Part shown: one piece after another, positions 25,824-37,018 of the stretch
Layout: every line of letters begins with the position of its first letter
Numbering within the stretch: position 1 is the first letter of the stretch
From: Vibrio sp. Isolate32
GTDB lineage: Bacteria; Pseudomonadota; Gammaproteobacteria; Enterobacterales; Vibrionaceae
Assembly (NCBI RefSeq): GCF_022397955.1
Contig: NZ_JAKEUQ010000004.1
Location: 1 to 64,000 of the forward strand
Direction of reading: 5' to 3'
DNA: 64,000 bases
Notes under the pieces: generated by a model
What the model saw: only the letters and a program-made list of their open reading frames with translations
Databases searched by the model: none
What the model was told of the DNA's origin: nothing
Position numbers and translations under genes: made by a program

Positions 25824-28547
25824 TTAGTACCCCATCAACTGCAGCAAGTTCTCTGCAGTGCTGATTGCTTCTTTACGGTTAGCAATGTTGAGCTTTTGGT
25901 AAAGGTTACGGATGTGAGTCTTGATGGTGGTACCCGCTACATCGAGTTCTTGAGCGATCTGTTCATTACTGAATCCTGAATAGATTAGACCAAGTACTTG
26001 CCATTCACGCTGGGTGAGTGGGCTAGTGCGCACAAGTTCAGGAATATTCGGGTGATTAACTAGATTCTCGACAAAGTCTTCATCGAAGTGAACAGAGCGG
26101 CTGCGTTGGGTGGTTGAGATATCTTTCATGATCTGTTGAGCGCGATGGCGTTCTAAATCACCTAGGCCAGGCTTGCTACTCAACTTATCTAAGAGATGTC
26201 CGATAGTACCACCGTCGACCAAGAAGTTGCCGACCATACCAGTTTGATTAGTCATATGAAGCGCTTTTTCAAGCAATACACGTGCGTTCTCTTCATCGTT
26301 AATTTGTGTACGTAACACCGCTTCAACGATCAAGTTTCGGTTGGTGTCGGTAATCAGGTGCGAACGTTGGGCTTCGCTCTTAAGGAAAGTCAGCGCTTGT
26401 TCTGCTTCTTCGTACTGCTCAAGGATGATGTGAGCACGAACGATGTTTCTCCATTGCAGTTGACAGAAGTGATTACTTGCCGATTCCGGTCGAACAGCGA
26501 CACTCAGCCAACCACGAATAGCGTCTTTATCGCCTTTTACTTGCCAGAAAAGAATTAATGAGAGAGAAGCATTTGCCGTCCAATCTACATGGTAAGTTGA
26601 TTGACGTAATAGGTGCTGAATTTGGTCAATAAACTTCGACGCTTTATCAATCTCTCCACGACTCAGTGAAATACGAGCCAGCATTGAATAACTGTGCAGG
26701 TGTTTACTTGGAGAGTGGTGACCAAGGATATCCAAGCCTTTGTAGCAACACTCTTCAGCTTCATCTAATCGGTTCCAACACCAGAATATTTGAGCTCTAA
26801 CACGCAGTAAGAATTCATGCAGAGGCACGTATTTTAGTTGGTGCTCTTCGATCAATTTAAACGCGCTGTCTTGTAGCTCAAATGCAGCTTGAACGTAGCC
26901 CTGGGCTATTAATATTTCACTCTGTTGCAGAATCGCCCACAGTGCCTGATGGTAAACCTGATACTGGCGAGCCAATTTCTCAGTTTGTTGCATCATTGGT
27001 AGAGCACGGCTTAAGTTACCCATTACATGATTGACTTCGCCAACAACTGAGGTTGCCACAATGCGGCTTCGGTAAACCGTGGTATTAAGCTGGCTTAGAG
27101 AAAGCTCTGCAAGTTCGAGTGCCTTCTCTGGTTCGTTGCTGTTAATGGCCACTTGTGCGCGTAGGGCGTTGAATTGGCCTTGTTGTTGAGTATCTAGCTC
27201 GATGTTTCGTGTTTGATACTGAGTTTCTGCCTCTTCTAACAAGGTACCCACTTGGTCATAGCGGTGCTGACTCTGCGCCAACCATGCGCGTAGCATCGAC
27301 AGCTTTGGTTCGCTGTAGAGCTGATCGGTCGTGAGCTGCTTAATTGCCATCTCTAGTGATGACAATTCACCTTGGTTGAACATCTGCCAACCGTGCTCAC
27401 TGAGGATCTGAACAATCAAATCAGGATCATCGGCACGCTGTGCGTGACGCAGTGCTTGATGCGGTGTCTTCTGTTTGATCCACGCTTTTGCCGCACTGCG
27501 GTGCAGCTCTGCTTCTTGTTGCGGAATGCGAGCTTGACGCTCATGGGCAAGGAATTCACCAAATAGATTATGGAATCGATACCAGTTCTTCTCTCCCTCA
27601 AGAGGGTAGATGAACAGACCAAATCGGTTGAGAGATTCAATCATACCGAGCGCATCTTCGCGCTGAGTAAGTGCGCACACCAATTCATCATTAAAGTGAT
27701 CAAGTACTGAGCACTGCATAAGGAACTGGCGGGTTTCTTTGTCTAGTAGGTCGAACACTTCTTCGATCAGGTAATCCCACAAATGAGCATGGTTGAAGTG
27801 AGAGAACGACTCCGCAGACTGCGCTAATGTGCGCTTTTGGTGCTGTGCTTGAAGCGCAATCAGTTGTAATGCAGAAGGCCAACCTTCTACATAACTACAA
27901 ATACTATCGGCTGTTGTGTCATCGATGCCATCGGCAACGCGTTGATTGAAGAAGCGTGTGGTCTCTTCGGTATCGAATGCCAAAGAGTCATTGCCTAATT
28001 CGATCATTAAGTCACGAACACGAAGGTTTGCCGTACCAAGCGGTGGTGTGCCACGACTAGTAACGACAAGCGTGAGGTTGTCGGGCATGTGCTTAAGGAA
28101 AAAGCGCATGGCTTCGTGGATGTCGTCATTGTTAACCAGGTGATAGTCATCCAACACAAGGAAACATTCCTGATGGAACTCAGACATCTCGGCGAACACT
28201 TCGCTCAATAGAGAGTGCAGCGATGAAAATTGTCTTTTCTCTGCCAGTTTTTGAGCATTAGGGCAGGCGTTTTGCGTCGCTTTATTGAGTGATTGAAGGA
28301 GGTAGTTAATGAAACGGAAGGCATCGTTGTCACTATCATCGATGCTATACCAACCCACGTTGGGTTTATCTACCAACCACTGGGCAGCCATGGTGGTCTT
28401 GCCGTATCCAGCAGGGGAGCGGAACAGTACGAGTTTATAGCAATCTGCATTCTGAAGCAGATCGAGAACCCTAGGACGCAGAATTGCATTGTGTAAGCGG
28501 CCGGGACGAGTCAGTTTCGAAGGGATCCACATGTCGAAGTTTTTCAC
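25824..28547 (-). CDS. malT: MalT, maltotriose-responsive transcription activator
   Basis: A roughly 905-residue ATP-dependent activator (STAND/LuxR-type) of the maltose regulon. The ATPase domain starts with [15 protein letters not shown] (Walker A, about 42-56) and has [15 protein letters not shown] (Walker B). A winged region, a long TPR-like superhelical sensor (about 340-800) and a C-terminal LuxR-type HTH (about 840-900, [20 protein letters not shown]) follow. Start may be GTG 28547 or ATG 28532; the usual N-terminus [16 protein letters not shown] favours the ATG, although RBS spacing is ambiguous. It diverges from malP across 550 bases with MalT-like boxes and a CRP-like site. Confidence 0.92.
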   Translation of the reverse strand: MKNFDMWIPSKLTRPGRLHNAILRPRVLDLLQNADCYKLVLFRSPAGYGKTTMAAQWLVDKPNVGWYSIDDSDNDAFRFINYLLQSLNKATQNACPNAQKLAEKRQFSSLHSLLSEVFAEMSEFHQECFLVLDDYHLVNNDDIHEAMRFFLKHMPDNLTLVVTSRGTPPLGTANLRVRDLMIELGNDSLAFDTEETTRFFNQRVADGIDDTTADSICSYVEGWPSALQLIALQAQHQKRTLAQSAESFSHFNHAHLWDYLIEEVFDLLDKETRQFLMQCSVLDHFNDELVCALTQREDALGMIESLNRFGLFIYPLEGEKNWYRFHNLFGEFLAHERQARIPQQEAELHRSAAKAWIKQKTPHQALRHAQRADDPDLIVQILSEHGWQMFNQGELSSLEMAIKQLTTDQLYSEPKLSMLRAWLAQSQHRYDQVGTLLEEAETQYQTRNIELDTQQQGQFNALRAQVAINSNEPEKALELAELSLSQLNTTVYRSRIVATSVVGEVNHVMGNLSRALPMMQQTEKLARQYQVYHQALWAILQQSEILIAQGYVQAAFELQDSAFKLIEEHQLKYVPLHEFLLRVRAQIFWCWNRLDEAEECCYKGLDILGHHSPSKHLHSYSMLARISLSRGEIDKASKFIDQIQHLLRQSTYHVDWTANASLSLILFWQVKGDKDAIRGWLSVAVRPESASNHFCQLQWRNIVRAHIILEQYEEAEQALTFLKSEAQRSHLITDTNRNLIVEAVLRTQINDEENARVLLEKALHMTNQTGMVGNFLVDGGTIGHLLDKLSSKPGLGDLERHRAQQIMKDISTTQRSRSVHFDEDFVENLVNHPNIPELVRTSPLTQREWQVLGLIYSGFSNEQIAQELDVAGTTIKTHIRNLYQKLNIANRKEAISTAENLLQLMGY

Positions 28548-28666
28548 CTATTCCGTGGCTTATGTTTTTGGGATTCTTAAATAGTAATGGAGTAAGCCCA
28601 ATCACATCTGCCTAATTACTTAAGTCTGTGCCTATGTTACGTGAAGCAAAACGGCACCGACCATGA

Positions 28667-29028
28667 TCCTCCTCAGAAACCTTGCGCTCCTGCATGTTTT
28701 TGGGTGTCTACGCCCTTTATTTGAGACTTTGCTCACGTTGTGGGTTGGTTTGTGAATGTGACTTTGTTCATCCCTACACGGTAATCTATGCAAAAGATGA
28801 GAGCCGGGAATTATTTTTGTGATCTGAATATCAGATTTGACAATGACTTTAATCTGGTTAAATAAAAGTCACATCAATTGAAGTTAAGTTATCGAACGGG
28901 AGCTTGTGATCTTAGTCACTCCAAGTTTTTGTTCGAAGTCAGAACATGAGAGTCAGATCACTAACCCTATGTCGGTACGCCCCCTACGCCCTCCCATCTA
29001 CTCCTAGTCAGTTGCGTTAGCGGGAGGA
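28667..29028. promoter_or_regulatory. malT-malP divergent control region: MalT-like boxes and CRP-like site
   Basis: MalT cores are seen at 28667-28672 (TCCTCC), 28768-28773 (TCATCC, in GTTCATCCCTAC) and 29023-29028 (GGAGGA, in GCGGGAGGATG). A CRP-like palindrome lies at 28905-28920: TGTGA, six bases, TCACT (9 of 10 consensus half-site bases). Together they suggest malPQ activation by MalT with catabolite control. The region holds no gene. Confidence 0.55.
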
Positions 29029-29099
29029 TGTTTAGTTTATGGTGACCATGCACGATATGTCACAGATGAATTAGAACTATTAAAAGCGAGATTTCTGAA

Positions 29100-31553
29100 A
29101 TGAAACCAACTCAGCAAAAAACTTTCGATAAAGTGTCATTCCAAGAGAGTGTTAAGAAACATTTATCTGCAACCTACGCAACAACCGTTGAAACAGCAGA
29201 CAGCCGTTCATGGTATCTAGCAATGGGTCGTGCTCTTGCAGAGCTAACGACTTTTGATCTGCTAGAAACTGAAAATGATGAAAAAATTAAGAACGCGAAG
29301 AGCGTTAACTACCTATCACTTGAGTTTTTGATTGGCCGTCTAACTGGTAACAACCTGATCAGCATGGGTCTGTATGAACAGATCACTCATGCAATGGAAG
29401 AGCTAGGTCAAAACCTAACTGACCTTCTAGAAGAAGAACGTGACCCATCACTAGGTAATGGTGGTCTTGGTCGTCTAGCTGCTTGTTTCATGGATTCTTG
29501 TGCCGCTCAAGAATACCCAACAGTAGGCTACGGTCTTCACTACGAGTACGGTCTATTCAAACAGTCTTTCCAAGACGGTCGCCAACAAGAAGCACCTGAC
29601 GCATGGCGTGGTGTTGAAGGTTACCCATGGGAAGTAGCTCGTCCAGAACTAGCACAACACATTGGTTTTTACGGTCATGTAGACGTTGAATTCATCGACG
29701 GTAAAGAAGTTCGTACTTGGGTTCCAGGTATGGAAGTAAAAGCAATGCCTTGGGATCTACCTATCGTAGGTTACGAATCAAACACGGTTTACCCGCTGCG
29801 TCTTTGGGAATGCCAGGCAATCGCACCATTCTCACTAGCAAGCTTTAACAACGGTGATTACTTCGAAGCGCAACACTCGCTAATCGATGCAGGTAACATC
29901 ACTAAAGTTCTTTACCCGAACGACAACCACGAGAAAGGTAAGACTCTGCGTCTAATGCAGCAGTACTTCCACTCAGCAGCGTCGGTTCGCGATATTCTAC
30001 GTCGCCACGAAGTCGCAGGTTTCTCTCTAGAAGATCTGCCTAAGCAAGAAACGATTCAGCTGAACGATACACACCCAACGATCGCGATTCCTGAGCTAAT
30101 GCGTATCCTGATTGACGAGAAAGGTCTATCTTGGGATCAAGCATGGGAAATCAGTGCTCACACGTTCGCTTACACGAACCACACACTACTTCCAGAAGCG
30201 CTAGAGACTTGGTCTGAATCTTTGATCAATCGTCTTCTTCCACGTCACATGGAAATTATTTTTGAAATCAACCACCGCTTCCTACAAGAAGTTCGCAAGA
30301 TGTGGCCTGGTGATGGTGAGAAGCAAGCGAAGCTTTCTATCATCCAAGAAGGTTTCCACCGTATGGTTCGCATGGCAAACCTATGTGTGATCGGTTCTTA
30401 CAAAGTAAACGGTGTAGCTGCGCTTCACTCTCAACTGGTTAAGAAAGACTTGTTCCCTGAGTTCAACGAAATCTTCCCAGGTAAACTGACTAACGTAACG
30501 AACGGCATCACGCCACGTCGTTGGTTGAAGTTCTGTAACCCAGGTCTATCTGCGCTAATTACTGGCAAGATCGGTACTGAGTGGCCTGCAAAACTTGAGC
30601 AGCTAGAAGGCATCGCTAAGTTTGCAACAGACGCGAAATTCCAAAAAGAGTTCATGGCTGTTAAGAAAGAAAACAAACAGCGCCTCGCTGATTGGGTTCA
30701 AGAGAACATGGGTATCGAGCTAGATACTAACGCTATCTTTGATGTTCAAATCAAGCGTCTTCACGAATACAAGCGTCAGCACCTAGATTTGCTACACATT
30801 CTATCTCTGTACCACCGTATTCTTAACGAACCTGGTTTCGAGTGTGAGCCTCGCGTATGTTTCTTCGCAGCGAAAGCAGCACCGGGTTACCACCTAGCGA
30901 AAGAAATCATCTTCGCAGTTAACAAGATTGCAGAGAAGATCAACAACGATCCTCGCATCGGCAATAAGCTTAAAGTGGTATTCATCCCTGACTACCGTGT
31001 AAGCATGGCTGAAATCATCATCCCAGCAGCAGATGTTTCTCAGCAAATCTCACTTGCTGGTAAAGAAGCATCAGGTACGGGCAACATGAAGATGGCTCTA
31101 AACGGCGCGCTAACTATCGGTACGATGGATGGCGCGAACGTCGAGATTCGTGAAGAAGTGGGTGATGAGAACATCTACATCTTCGGTCTAGACGTTGATG
31201 GCGTACAAGCACTGAAAGCTCAGGGCTACAACCCATACGACTACTACAATGCAGACCCACTACTGAAAGCATCTCTAGACCTACTGACTGGCGATGAGTT
31301 CACTCCAGGTCAACCAGGTCTTCTACGTGCAACGTTTGATAGCCTGCTAGACGGTGGTGACCCTTACCTATGTCTTGCTGACTTCGCCTCTTACGTGAAA
31401 GCGCACGAAGACATGGGCACGCAATACAAAGACCAAGCAGGTTGGGCTAAGAAAGCAATTCTTAACACAGCACTCGTTGGTAAGTTCACATCGGATCGCT
31501 CTATCCGCGATTACGTGAACAACATTTGGAAACTTGAAGCGGTTAACCGTTAA
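29100..31553 (+). CDS. malP: Maltodextrin/glycogen phosphorylase MalP
   Basis: An 817-residue cytoplasmic GT35 phosphorylase that releases glucose-1-phosphate from linear alpha-1,4 glucans. Visible family blocks are LSLEFLIGRLTGNNLISMGL, RDPSLGNGGLGRLAACFMDS, the maltodextrin-site segment QIKRLHEYKRQHLDLLHIL and the pyridoxal-phosphate lysine motif EASGTGNMKMALNGALTIGT. Length matches MalP/GlgP, and the short N-terminus lacks eukaryotic phosphorylation sites. It heads malP-malQ-glgB, directly opposite malT, as in other Vibrio. Codon use is strongly biased, suggesting high expression. The start ATG has weak GAGATTTC upstream. Confidence 0.93.
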   Translation: MKPTQQKTFDKVSFQESVKKHLSATYATTVETADSRSWYLAMGRALAELTTFDLLETENDEKIKNAKSVNYLSLEFLIGRLTGNNLISMGLYEQITHAMEELGQNLTDLLEEERDPSLGNGGLGRLAACFMDSCAAQEYPTVGYGLHYEYGLFKQSFQDGRQQEAPDAWRGVEGYPWEVARPELAQHIGFYGHVDVEFIDGKEVRTWVPGMEVKAMPWDLPIVGYESNTVYPLRLWECQAIAPFSLASFNNGDYFEAQHSLIDAGNITKVLYPNDNHEKGKTLRLMQQYFHSAASVRDILRRHEVAGFSLEDLPKQETIQLNDTHPTIAIPELMRILIDEKGLSWDQAWEISAHTFAYTNHTLLPEALETWSESLINRLLPRHMEIIFEINHRFLQEVRKMWPGDGEKQAKLSIIQEGFHRMVRMANLCVIGSYKVNGVAALHSQLVKKDLFPEFNEIFPGKLTNVTNGITPRRWLKFCNPGLSALITGKIGTEWPAKLEQLEGIAKFATDAKFQKEFMAVKKENKQRLADWVQENMGIELDTNAIFDVQIKRLHEYKRQHLDLLHILSLYHRILNEPGFECEPRVCFFAAKAAPGYHLAKEIIFAVNKIAEKINNDPRIGNKLKVVFIPDYRVSMAEIIIPAADVSQQISLAGKEASGTGNMKMALNGALTIGTMDGANVEIREEVGDENIYIFGLDVDGVQALKAQGYNPYDYYNADPLLKASLDLLTGDEFTPGQPGLLRATFDSLLDGGDPYLCLADFASYVKAHEDMGTQYKDQAGWAKKAILNTALVGKFTSDRSIRDYVNNIWKLEAVNR

Positions 31554-31565
31554 TAGTTTCAACGT

Positions 31566-31662
31566 AGCCAAGGCAGCCTCTGCCTTGGCTCAATTAGCTT
31601 GTGAGCAAACAGATGGTTTTACCGATAGCAATGCTCACAAACTGATTGTCACAAGCTAATTG
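31566..31662 (+). repeat. Nested, mutually exclusive hairpins between malP and malQ
   Basis: Just past malP, AGCCAAGGCAG and CTGCCTTGGCT (31566-31590) form an 11-pair hairpin without a T-run. Then CAATTAGCTTGTGA (31591-31604) pairs perfectly with TCACAAGCTAATTG (31649-31662). Inside it, TTGTGAGCA (31599-31607) pairs with TGCTCACAA (31632-31640). The two pairings share bases 31599-31604, so they compete. No ORF spans the gap. The structure could stabilise malP mRNA ends or adjust malQ expression. Confidence 0.6.
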
Positions 31663-31727
31663 ATTAGTAACAGATTAAATAACAACCCTACAAAATTGAA
31701 AGCGTTAGAATGTTTTCGGAGAGAGCG

Positions 31728-33908
31728 ATGAAAGAACAGACCGTATTAAAACAAGTCGCAGAAATGGCAAACATTGCCGACAGTTACGTTAGTGCGTGGG
31801 GCGATGAAGCACAAGTATCAGACGAGACAATTACATCTCTACTGGCTTCATTGGGCTACGATACAAGCAGCGATGATGCACTGCTTAAGTCAGCAGAAAG
31901 AAAGCACAAAAAAGATGTACTAGACCCAGTTCTTGTCTTGCGTGATGGTGAGCCAGTAGAAGTGGCGCTGAATCTAGGTGTGAGCGCTCGTGAGAGTGAG
32001 TTCAGCTGGCGTTTAGAGACCGAGCAAGGAGAGGTACTTGAAGGCTATCTTCAATCTCAAGTGGTTCGTGATGATCGTGCCGAGGGTGGCCCTTTAGTGT
32101 TTGCATTGCCAAATGATCTGGCATGGGGTTACCACAAGTTAATTGTGAGCCGAAAGCGCCGCAAAAAGCCTTATGAAATGACGCTAATCATTACGCCTAA
32201 AGCGTGCTTTAAGCAGTCGTCAATCGAAGAAGGCAAAAAGCTTTGGGGACCAAGTGTTCAGCTTTACACGCTAAGAACTCAGCATAACTGGGGTATTGGT
32301 GATTTCGGTGACCTGAAGCAGTTGGTTGCTGATATCGCGTCTCGCGGCGGTGACTTCGTTGGTCTTAACCCAATTCACTCTCTATTCCCAGCGAACCCAG
32401 AAGGTGCGAGCCCATACAGCCCGTCTTCACGTCGTTGGTTGAACATTCTATACATTGATGTGAGCTCAGTTCCTGAATTTGCACTAAGCGCTGAAGCGCA
32501 ACAAACGGTAGGCTGCGCAGAGTTCCAACAGCGCCTTCAGAAAGTGCGTGATGCACACTGGGTGAACTACACTGAAGTGTCTGAGCTGAAGATGAGCATC
32601 TTGCCTCTGCTATTTACAGAATTCAAAACTCGTCATCTAGACAAAAACAGCGATCGCGCACAAGCATTCTTAGCGTTTGTTGAAGAGGGCGGTGATGGCC
32701 TGATGCACCAAGCGGCATTTGATGCTCTGCATGGTGAATTGCATGCTGAAGATTCTGGTATGTGGGGATGGCCCGTATTCCCGGAGAAATACCGTACATT
32801 CGACAGCCCAGCGACTCAAAAGTACATCAAAGACAACCTAGATAAAGTACTTCTTTACATGTACCTACAATGGCTAGCTGATTGCCAAATCAACGATGCT
32901 CAGTCATTGGCAGAAGAAAAAGGCATGGCGGTTGGCCTGTACCGAGATCTAGCGGTAGGCGTTGCGGATTCAGGCAGTGAAACTTGGGCTGATGAAGGTA
33001 ATCTTGTGATGGATGCAAGCATCGGTGCTCCACCGGATATTCTTGGTCCATTGGGTCAAAACTGGGGTCTTCCACCGCTAAACCCAGAAGTTCTTCAAGC
33101 GACGGGGTACGATGCTTACATCAAGCTACTTCGTGCAAATATGAAGCACTGTGGTGCGTTGCGTATTGACCACGTATTGGGACTGCTTCGCCTGTGGTGG
33201 ATTCCAAAAGGTGAAGATGCAACGAAAGGCGCTTACATCTACTACCCAGTGCAAGATTTGCTGTCGATTCTAGCGCTCGAATCTCACCGTTACCAATGTA
33301 GCGTTATCGGTGAAGATTTAGGTACGGTGCCTGATGAGATCGTAGACATCCTAGCAGATGCTGGCGTGCACTCTTACAAGGTGTTCTTCTTTGAAACATC
33401 AGAAGAAGACGGTGGTTTCATCTCACCGAAACACTATGCATCACAATCAATGGCGGCACTGTGTACGCACGATATGCCAACATTGCGTGGCTTCTGGCAC
33501 TGTGATGACTTGAAGATGGGTCAAGAGATTGGTTTATACCCAGACGCAGAACAGCTAGAAACTCTGTTCGATGACCGTCTTGAGTGCAAACAAGGTATCT
33601 TAGACTCAGTGGCATGGCATGGTTTCCTACCTGAAGGTGTTGGTCGCGATGCGAGCCAAGTGCCGATGGATTCTTACCTTGCTGAAGCTCTTCAACTGCA
33701 CCTAGCTGCTGGTGGTTCAACACTACTGAGTGTTCAGCTGGAAGATTGGTTAGAGATGGATAAGCCGGTAAACATTCCTGGCACGGTCGATGAGTACCCT
33801 AACTGGCGTCGTAAACTATCAATGAACTTGGACGAAATCTTTGCTCATGAAGGGGTTAATCGTATCGCTTCTAAGCTAACTGACGTTCGAGAAAAAGCAG
33901 GTAAGTAA
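31728..33908 (+). CDS. malQ: 4-alpha-glucanotransferase (amylomaltase) MalQ
   Basis: A 726-residue cytoplasmic GH77 enzyme that disproportionates maltodextrins into longer chains for MalP plus glucose. GH77 blocks are present: WGPSVQLYTLRTQHNWGIGD, ASPYSPSSRRWLNILYIDV, MKHCGALRIDHVLGLLRLWW with the nucleophile Asp, VIGEDLGTVP with the acid Glu, and LCTHDMPTLRGFW. The N-terminal about 150 residues form the extra beta domain typical of E. coli-type MalQ. I take the ATG at 31728 (GGAGAGAGCG before it) rather than 31710. It lies 175 bases after malP, with a structured spacer. Confidence 0.92.
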   Translation: MKEQTVLKQVAEMANIADSYVSAWGDEAQVSDETITSLLASLGYDTSSDDALLKSAERKHKKDVLDPVLVLRDGEPVEVALNLGVSARESEFSWRLETEQGEVLEGYLQSQVVRDDRAEGGPLVFALPNDLAWGYHKLIVSRKRRKKPYEMTLIITPKACFKQSSIEEGKKLWGPSVQLYTLRTQHNWGIGDFGDLKQLVADIASRGGDFVGLNPIHSLFPANPEGASPYSPSSRRWLNILYIDVSSVPEFALSAEAQQTVGCAEFQQRLQKVRDAHWVNYTEVSELKMSILPLLFTEFKTRHLDKNSDRAQAFLAFVEEGGDGLMHQAAFDALHGELHAEDSGMWGWPVFPEKYRTFDSPATQKYIKDNLDKVLLYMYLQWLADCQINDAQSLAEEKGMAVGLYRDLAVGVADSGSETWADEGNLVMDASIGAPPDILGPLGQNWGLPPLNPEVLQATGYDAYIKLLRANMKHCGALRIDHVLGLLRLWWIPKGEDATKGAYIYYPVQDLLSILALESHRYQCSVIGEDLGTVPDEIVDILADAGVHSYKVFFFETSEEDGGFISPKHYASQSMAALCTHDMPTLRGFWHCDDLKMGQEIGLYPDAEQLETLFDDRLECKQGILDSVAWHGFLPEGVGRDASQVPMDSYLAEALQLHLAAGGSTLLSVQLEDWLEMDKPVNIPGTVDEYPNWRRKLSMNLDEIFAHEGVNRIASKLTDVREKAGK

Positions 33909-33982
33909 TGACGTTGAGTGACTTGAAATTAGGTGGTTTTTTGCTTACGCCGTACGAAACTACAACCTCGGTCACTCAATAA
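33908..33982 (+). CDS. Possible 24-residue ORF overlapping the malQ stop
   Basis: The malQ stop TAA is followed without a gap by an ATG (TAATG), opening a 24-codon frame that starts MTLSDLKLGGFLL and ends TSVTQ. The overlap would allow re-initiation. Inverted repeats TTGAGTGAC (33914-33922) and GTCACTCAA (33971-33979) lie at its ends. No family evidence; it may be chance. Confidence 0.2.
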   Translation: MTLSDLKLGGFLLTPYETTTSVTQ

Positions 33983-34019
33983 TGAATGCTCATCTGGTAG
34001 AATAAACCGTCGTTATATT

Positions 34020-34046
34020 GCCCGCACTAATAGCGGGCATTTTTGT
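34020..34046 (+). terminator. Rho-independent terminator between malQ and glgB
   Basis: GCCCGC and GCGGGC form a stem around ACTAATA and are followed by ATTTTTG. It separates malPQ from glgB, so glgB probably has its own transcript or depends on partial read-through. Confidence 0.8.
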
Positions 34047-34084
34047 ATTATGTTTTTTTGGATGTTTGGTTAGGGAGAAACGTT

Positions 34085-36268
34085 TTGGAACTAAGTTCGA
34101 TTTCAAAGCAAAAACAAATATATACCCAACTATCACAGGCTTGTTTCACAGATCCATTTGCGTTTTTAGGGCCATACTTGCCTTCTGAGCAAGGCGCATT
34201 ACGTGTGTGGATTCCTGGGGCAGATAAAGTCGAGTTGATAGTTGGAAAGGAACCTCGTATTGAGTTAGCGCGAGAGGGTGAAAGTGGTTTCATTCTTAAG
34301 CAAGAGAGAGACTTACGTTTCACTCACTATAAGCTTGCGATTGATTGGGCTGGCGTAGAACAGATCATCGATGATCCGTACCAGTATCACGATCTGTACG
34401 CGAGCTACGAAGATCTTCACACACCTAAGGATATGTACCATCACATGGGGGCTCAGTTTATCACGCTAGAGCGTGATGGTCAGACAATTTCAGGTACGCG
34501 TTTCTTGGTGTACGCACCGCATGCAACCGCGGCAAGTTTGGTGGGTAACTTCAACGCTTGGGATGGTCGTCGCCACCCAATGCAACGCCTAGATTACGGC
34601 ATGTGGGGCCTATTTATTCCTGAACTGGAAGAAGGTGCTCAATACAAGTTTGAATTAAAAGGACCAAATGGCGAAGGCTTACCACACAAAGCTGACCCAT
34701 GGGGTTTCTACTCTGAGCAATACCCTTCGTTCTCATCTGTGACTTACGATCACGCTCGTTACCAGTGGCAAGATACTCAATGGCAGAATCGCCCTGTAAC
34801 GCAAAAGCGTAGAGAAGCGCTCTCGTTCTATGAACTGCACGCGGGTTCTTGGAAGCGTAGAGCTGAAGGTGAATTCTTAAATTATCGCGAGCTTGCGGCA
34901 GAGCTGATCCCATACCTAACAGATCTTGGCTACACACACGTTGAGCTAATGCCAGTTTCAGAGCACCCATTCTACGGTTCTTGGGGCTATCAGCCAGTAG
35001 GTCTATTTGCACCGACTAGCCGTTTCGGTTCTCCAGATGATTTCAAATACTTCGTCGATCAATGTCACCAATCGGGTCTTGGTGTTGTTCTGGATTGGGT
35101 TCCTGCTCACTTCCCAAGTGATGATCACGGCCTAGCAAACTTCGATGGTACGCCATTGTTCCATGATCCAGATCCACGTCGTGGTTGGCACCAAGATTGG
35201 AACTCTTACATTTACGATTTAGGTAAAGAGCATGTGCGTCGCTTCTTAGTTTCTAACGCATTGTACTGGTTCGAGCAATTCCACATTGATGGCATTCGTG
35301 TTGATGCAGTCGCTTCGATGCTTTACCTCGATTACTCACGCAGCCATGATCAATGGATTCCGAACTCAGACGGCGGCAACGAAAACTATGATGCCATTGC
35401 AACCCTTAAGTGGATGAACGAAGAAGTGTACAAACACTTCCCGAATGCGATGACGATTGCCGAAGAATCGACGGCTTTCCCAGGTGTTTCTGCCCCCACG
35501 TTTATGGGCGGCTTAGGCTTTGGCTTTAAGTGGAACATGGGTTGGATGCACGATAGCTTGTCTTACATCCAAGAAGATCCAATCAACCGTAAGTATCACC
35601 ACGATACGATTACTTTCCCGCTGGTTTACGCACACAGTGAGAACTACGTATTGTCTCTGTCTCACGATGAGGTGGTTTATGGTAAAGGTTCTATCCATAA
35701 CAAGATGCCGGGTGATGAGTGGCAGCAAACGGCTAACCTACGCGCATACATGGGTTACATGTACGCCCAACCGGGTAAGAAGCTTAACTTCATGGGGGCC
35801 GAGTTTGGTCAGACAGCAGAGTGGAACCATGATGACCAACTGCAGTGGTTCTTATTAGACTACGAACGTCACCAAGGTGTTCAAAAGCTAACGAAAGATC
35901 TCAATCATCTTTACCTCAATGAAGCTGCGATGCATGATTTGGACTTCGACCCACGAGGCTTTGAATGGCGTCTTCAAGATTCTGCAGAGGCGAGCATCTT
36001 GGCTCATGAGCGTATCAGTGAGTCAGGTGAACGCGTGCTGGTGGTATCGAACTTTACGCCAGTACCGCATGATAATTTCCGTTTAGGTGTTCCTTCACAA
36101 GGTAAGTACGGCCTATTACTCAATACTGATGATGCCAAATACAACGGCAGTGGTTATGAACTGAAAGAGGTTGTCGAAATCGAAACGGTTCAGAGTGAGG
36201 GGCTGGATACCTCGATTGAGCTGCGTCTACCGCCATTGTCGACTATTTTTTACAAGCTGAACCCGTAA
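34085..36268 (+). CDS. glgB: 1,4-alpha-glucan branching enzyme GlgB
   Basis: A roughly 727-residue cytoplasmic GH13 enzyme that creates alpha-1,6 branches in glycogen. The N-terminal CBM48 modules span about 20-220 ([20 protein letters not shown], then [20 protein letters not shown]). The catalytic barrel holds [56 protein letters not shown] with the nucleophile, [12 protein letters not shown] with the acid and [14 protein letters not shown] choose the TTG at 34085, exactly seven bases after a strong AGGGAG site; the in-frame ATG at 34043 overlaps the terminator and has no site. Position after malPQ links storage to maltodextrin use. Confidence 0.92.
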   Translation: MELSSISKQKQIYTQLSQACFTDPFAFLGPYLPSEQGALRVWIPGADKVELIVGKEPRIELAREGESGFILKQERDLRFTHYKLAIDWAGVEQIIDDPYQYHDLYASYEDLHTPKDMYHHMGAQFITLERDGQTISGTRFLVYAPHATAASLVGNFNAWDGRRHPMQRLDYGMWGLFIPELEEGAQYKFELKGPNGEGLPHKADPWGFYSEQYPSFSSVTYDHARYQWQDTQWQNRPVTQKRREALSFYELHAGSWKRRAEGEFLNYRELAAELIPYLTDLGYTHVELMPVSEHPFYGSWGYQPVGLFAPTSRFGSPDDFKYFVDQCHQSGLGVVLDWVPAHFPSDDHGLANFDGTPLFHDPDPRRGWHQDWNSYIYDLGKEHVRRFLVSNALYWFEQFHIDGIRVDAVASMLYLDYSRSHDQWIPNSDGGNENYDAIATLKWMNEEVYKHFPNAMTIAEESTAFPGVSAPTFMGGLGFGFKWNMGWMHDSLSYIQEDPINRKYHHDTITFPLVYAHSENYVLSLSHDEVVYGKGSIHNKMPGDEWQQTANLRAYMGYMYAQPGKKLNFMGAEFGQTAEWNHDDQLQWFLLDYERHQGVQKLTKDLNHLYLNEAAMHDLDFDPRGFEWRLQDSAEASILAHERISESGERVLVVSNFTPVPHDNFRLGVPSQGKYGLLLNTDDAKYNGSGYELKEVVEIETVQSEGLDTSIELRLPPLSTIFYKLNP

Positions 36269-36300
36269 TGTAATCCGACACAATGCGAGCGTAGATAGTA

Positions 36301-36332
36301 CAAAAAAGGGAACCTTATGGTTCCCTTTTTCT
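36301..36332. terminator. Bidirectional terminator between glgB and the TetR-like gene
   Basis: GGGAACC and GGTTCCC flank TTAT, with six As before and five Ts after. Confidence 0.85.
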
Positions 36333-36349
36333 ATTTCAGAGCATCTCGT

Positions 36350-36820
36350 TTAGTGCTGCTTGAAGTTCGTAAGATAAAGCATGGAGCGTCCTACCACGGT
36401 TTCAATAATCCTAATTGAGTCAGTTCCAAAGCTCTCAAACATTTTATCTCGGAATACACCATCTGAACTGATATTGAACGCTTCAGGGCTTTTAACCTGA
36501 GACGCGTGAAAGAACATCAACTTTATCACGTATCGGAATTGTTCATTATCTAAAGCGTTTTGCCATGATTGAACAAAGGCTTCCTCAGAGGAGAAGTCTA
36601 GACTCTCTATAACAATCGACAGCATGTGTTGGTGTAAGACGGAGCGGATAGCACGAGTCGATGGGTAGTAACCCTGAAGCGTCGTTAAACTAATGCCAAT
36701 TTCCTGAGCAATCCTTGCATAAGTTAATGCTTCATGTCCTTCAGCTAAAAAAAGGCTTAGTACGATCTCATCGTAGTGCTTTTGGTTTTCTAGTTTCTGT
36801 ACTTGGGTAATTCGCGCCAT
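36350..36820 (-). CDS. TetR-like transcriptional regulator
   Basis: A 156-residue protein with an N-terminal HTH of TetR style (about 15-60: VLSLFLAEGHEALTYARIAQ, then EIGISLTTLQGYYPSTRAIR). The C-terminal helical part is shorter than usual (family members are about 190 residues), so the ligand pocket may be reduced. It is a single gene flanked by a terminator on one side and about 200 bases of AT-rich sequence on the other. The target and ligand are unknown; the neighbouring ECF transporter operon is transcribed in the same direction but starts 3.3 kb away. Confidence 0.7.
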   Translation of the reverse strand: MARITQVQKLENQKHYDEIVLSLFLAEGHEALTYARIAQEIGISLTTLQGYYPSTRAIRSVLHQHMLSIVIESLDFSSEEAFVQSWQNALDNEQFRYVIKLMFFHASQVKSPEAFNISSDGVFRDKMFESFGTDSIRIIETVVGRSMLYLTNFKQH

Positions 36821-37018
36821 TACAAATTCCTATTAAGTGCAACATACTGTAAGTTTGTGTTATGAGCTTCCAAATTATATACAAACGAAATAAGCAAGGA
36901 AGCGGTTAAAACATCGCCAAAACGCGATGGTTGTGTTTTTTTGGTTAAGTTTTAGTCAGGAATGAGCGTGTAAAATGACACACTGCCCACAGGGCGATGT
37001 ATCATTTTAACTCTTTGC

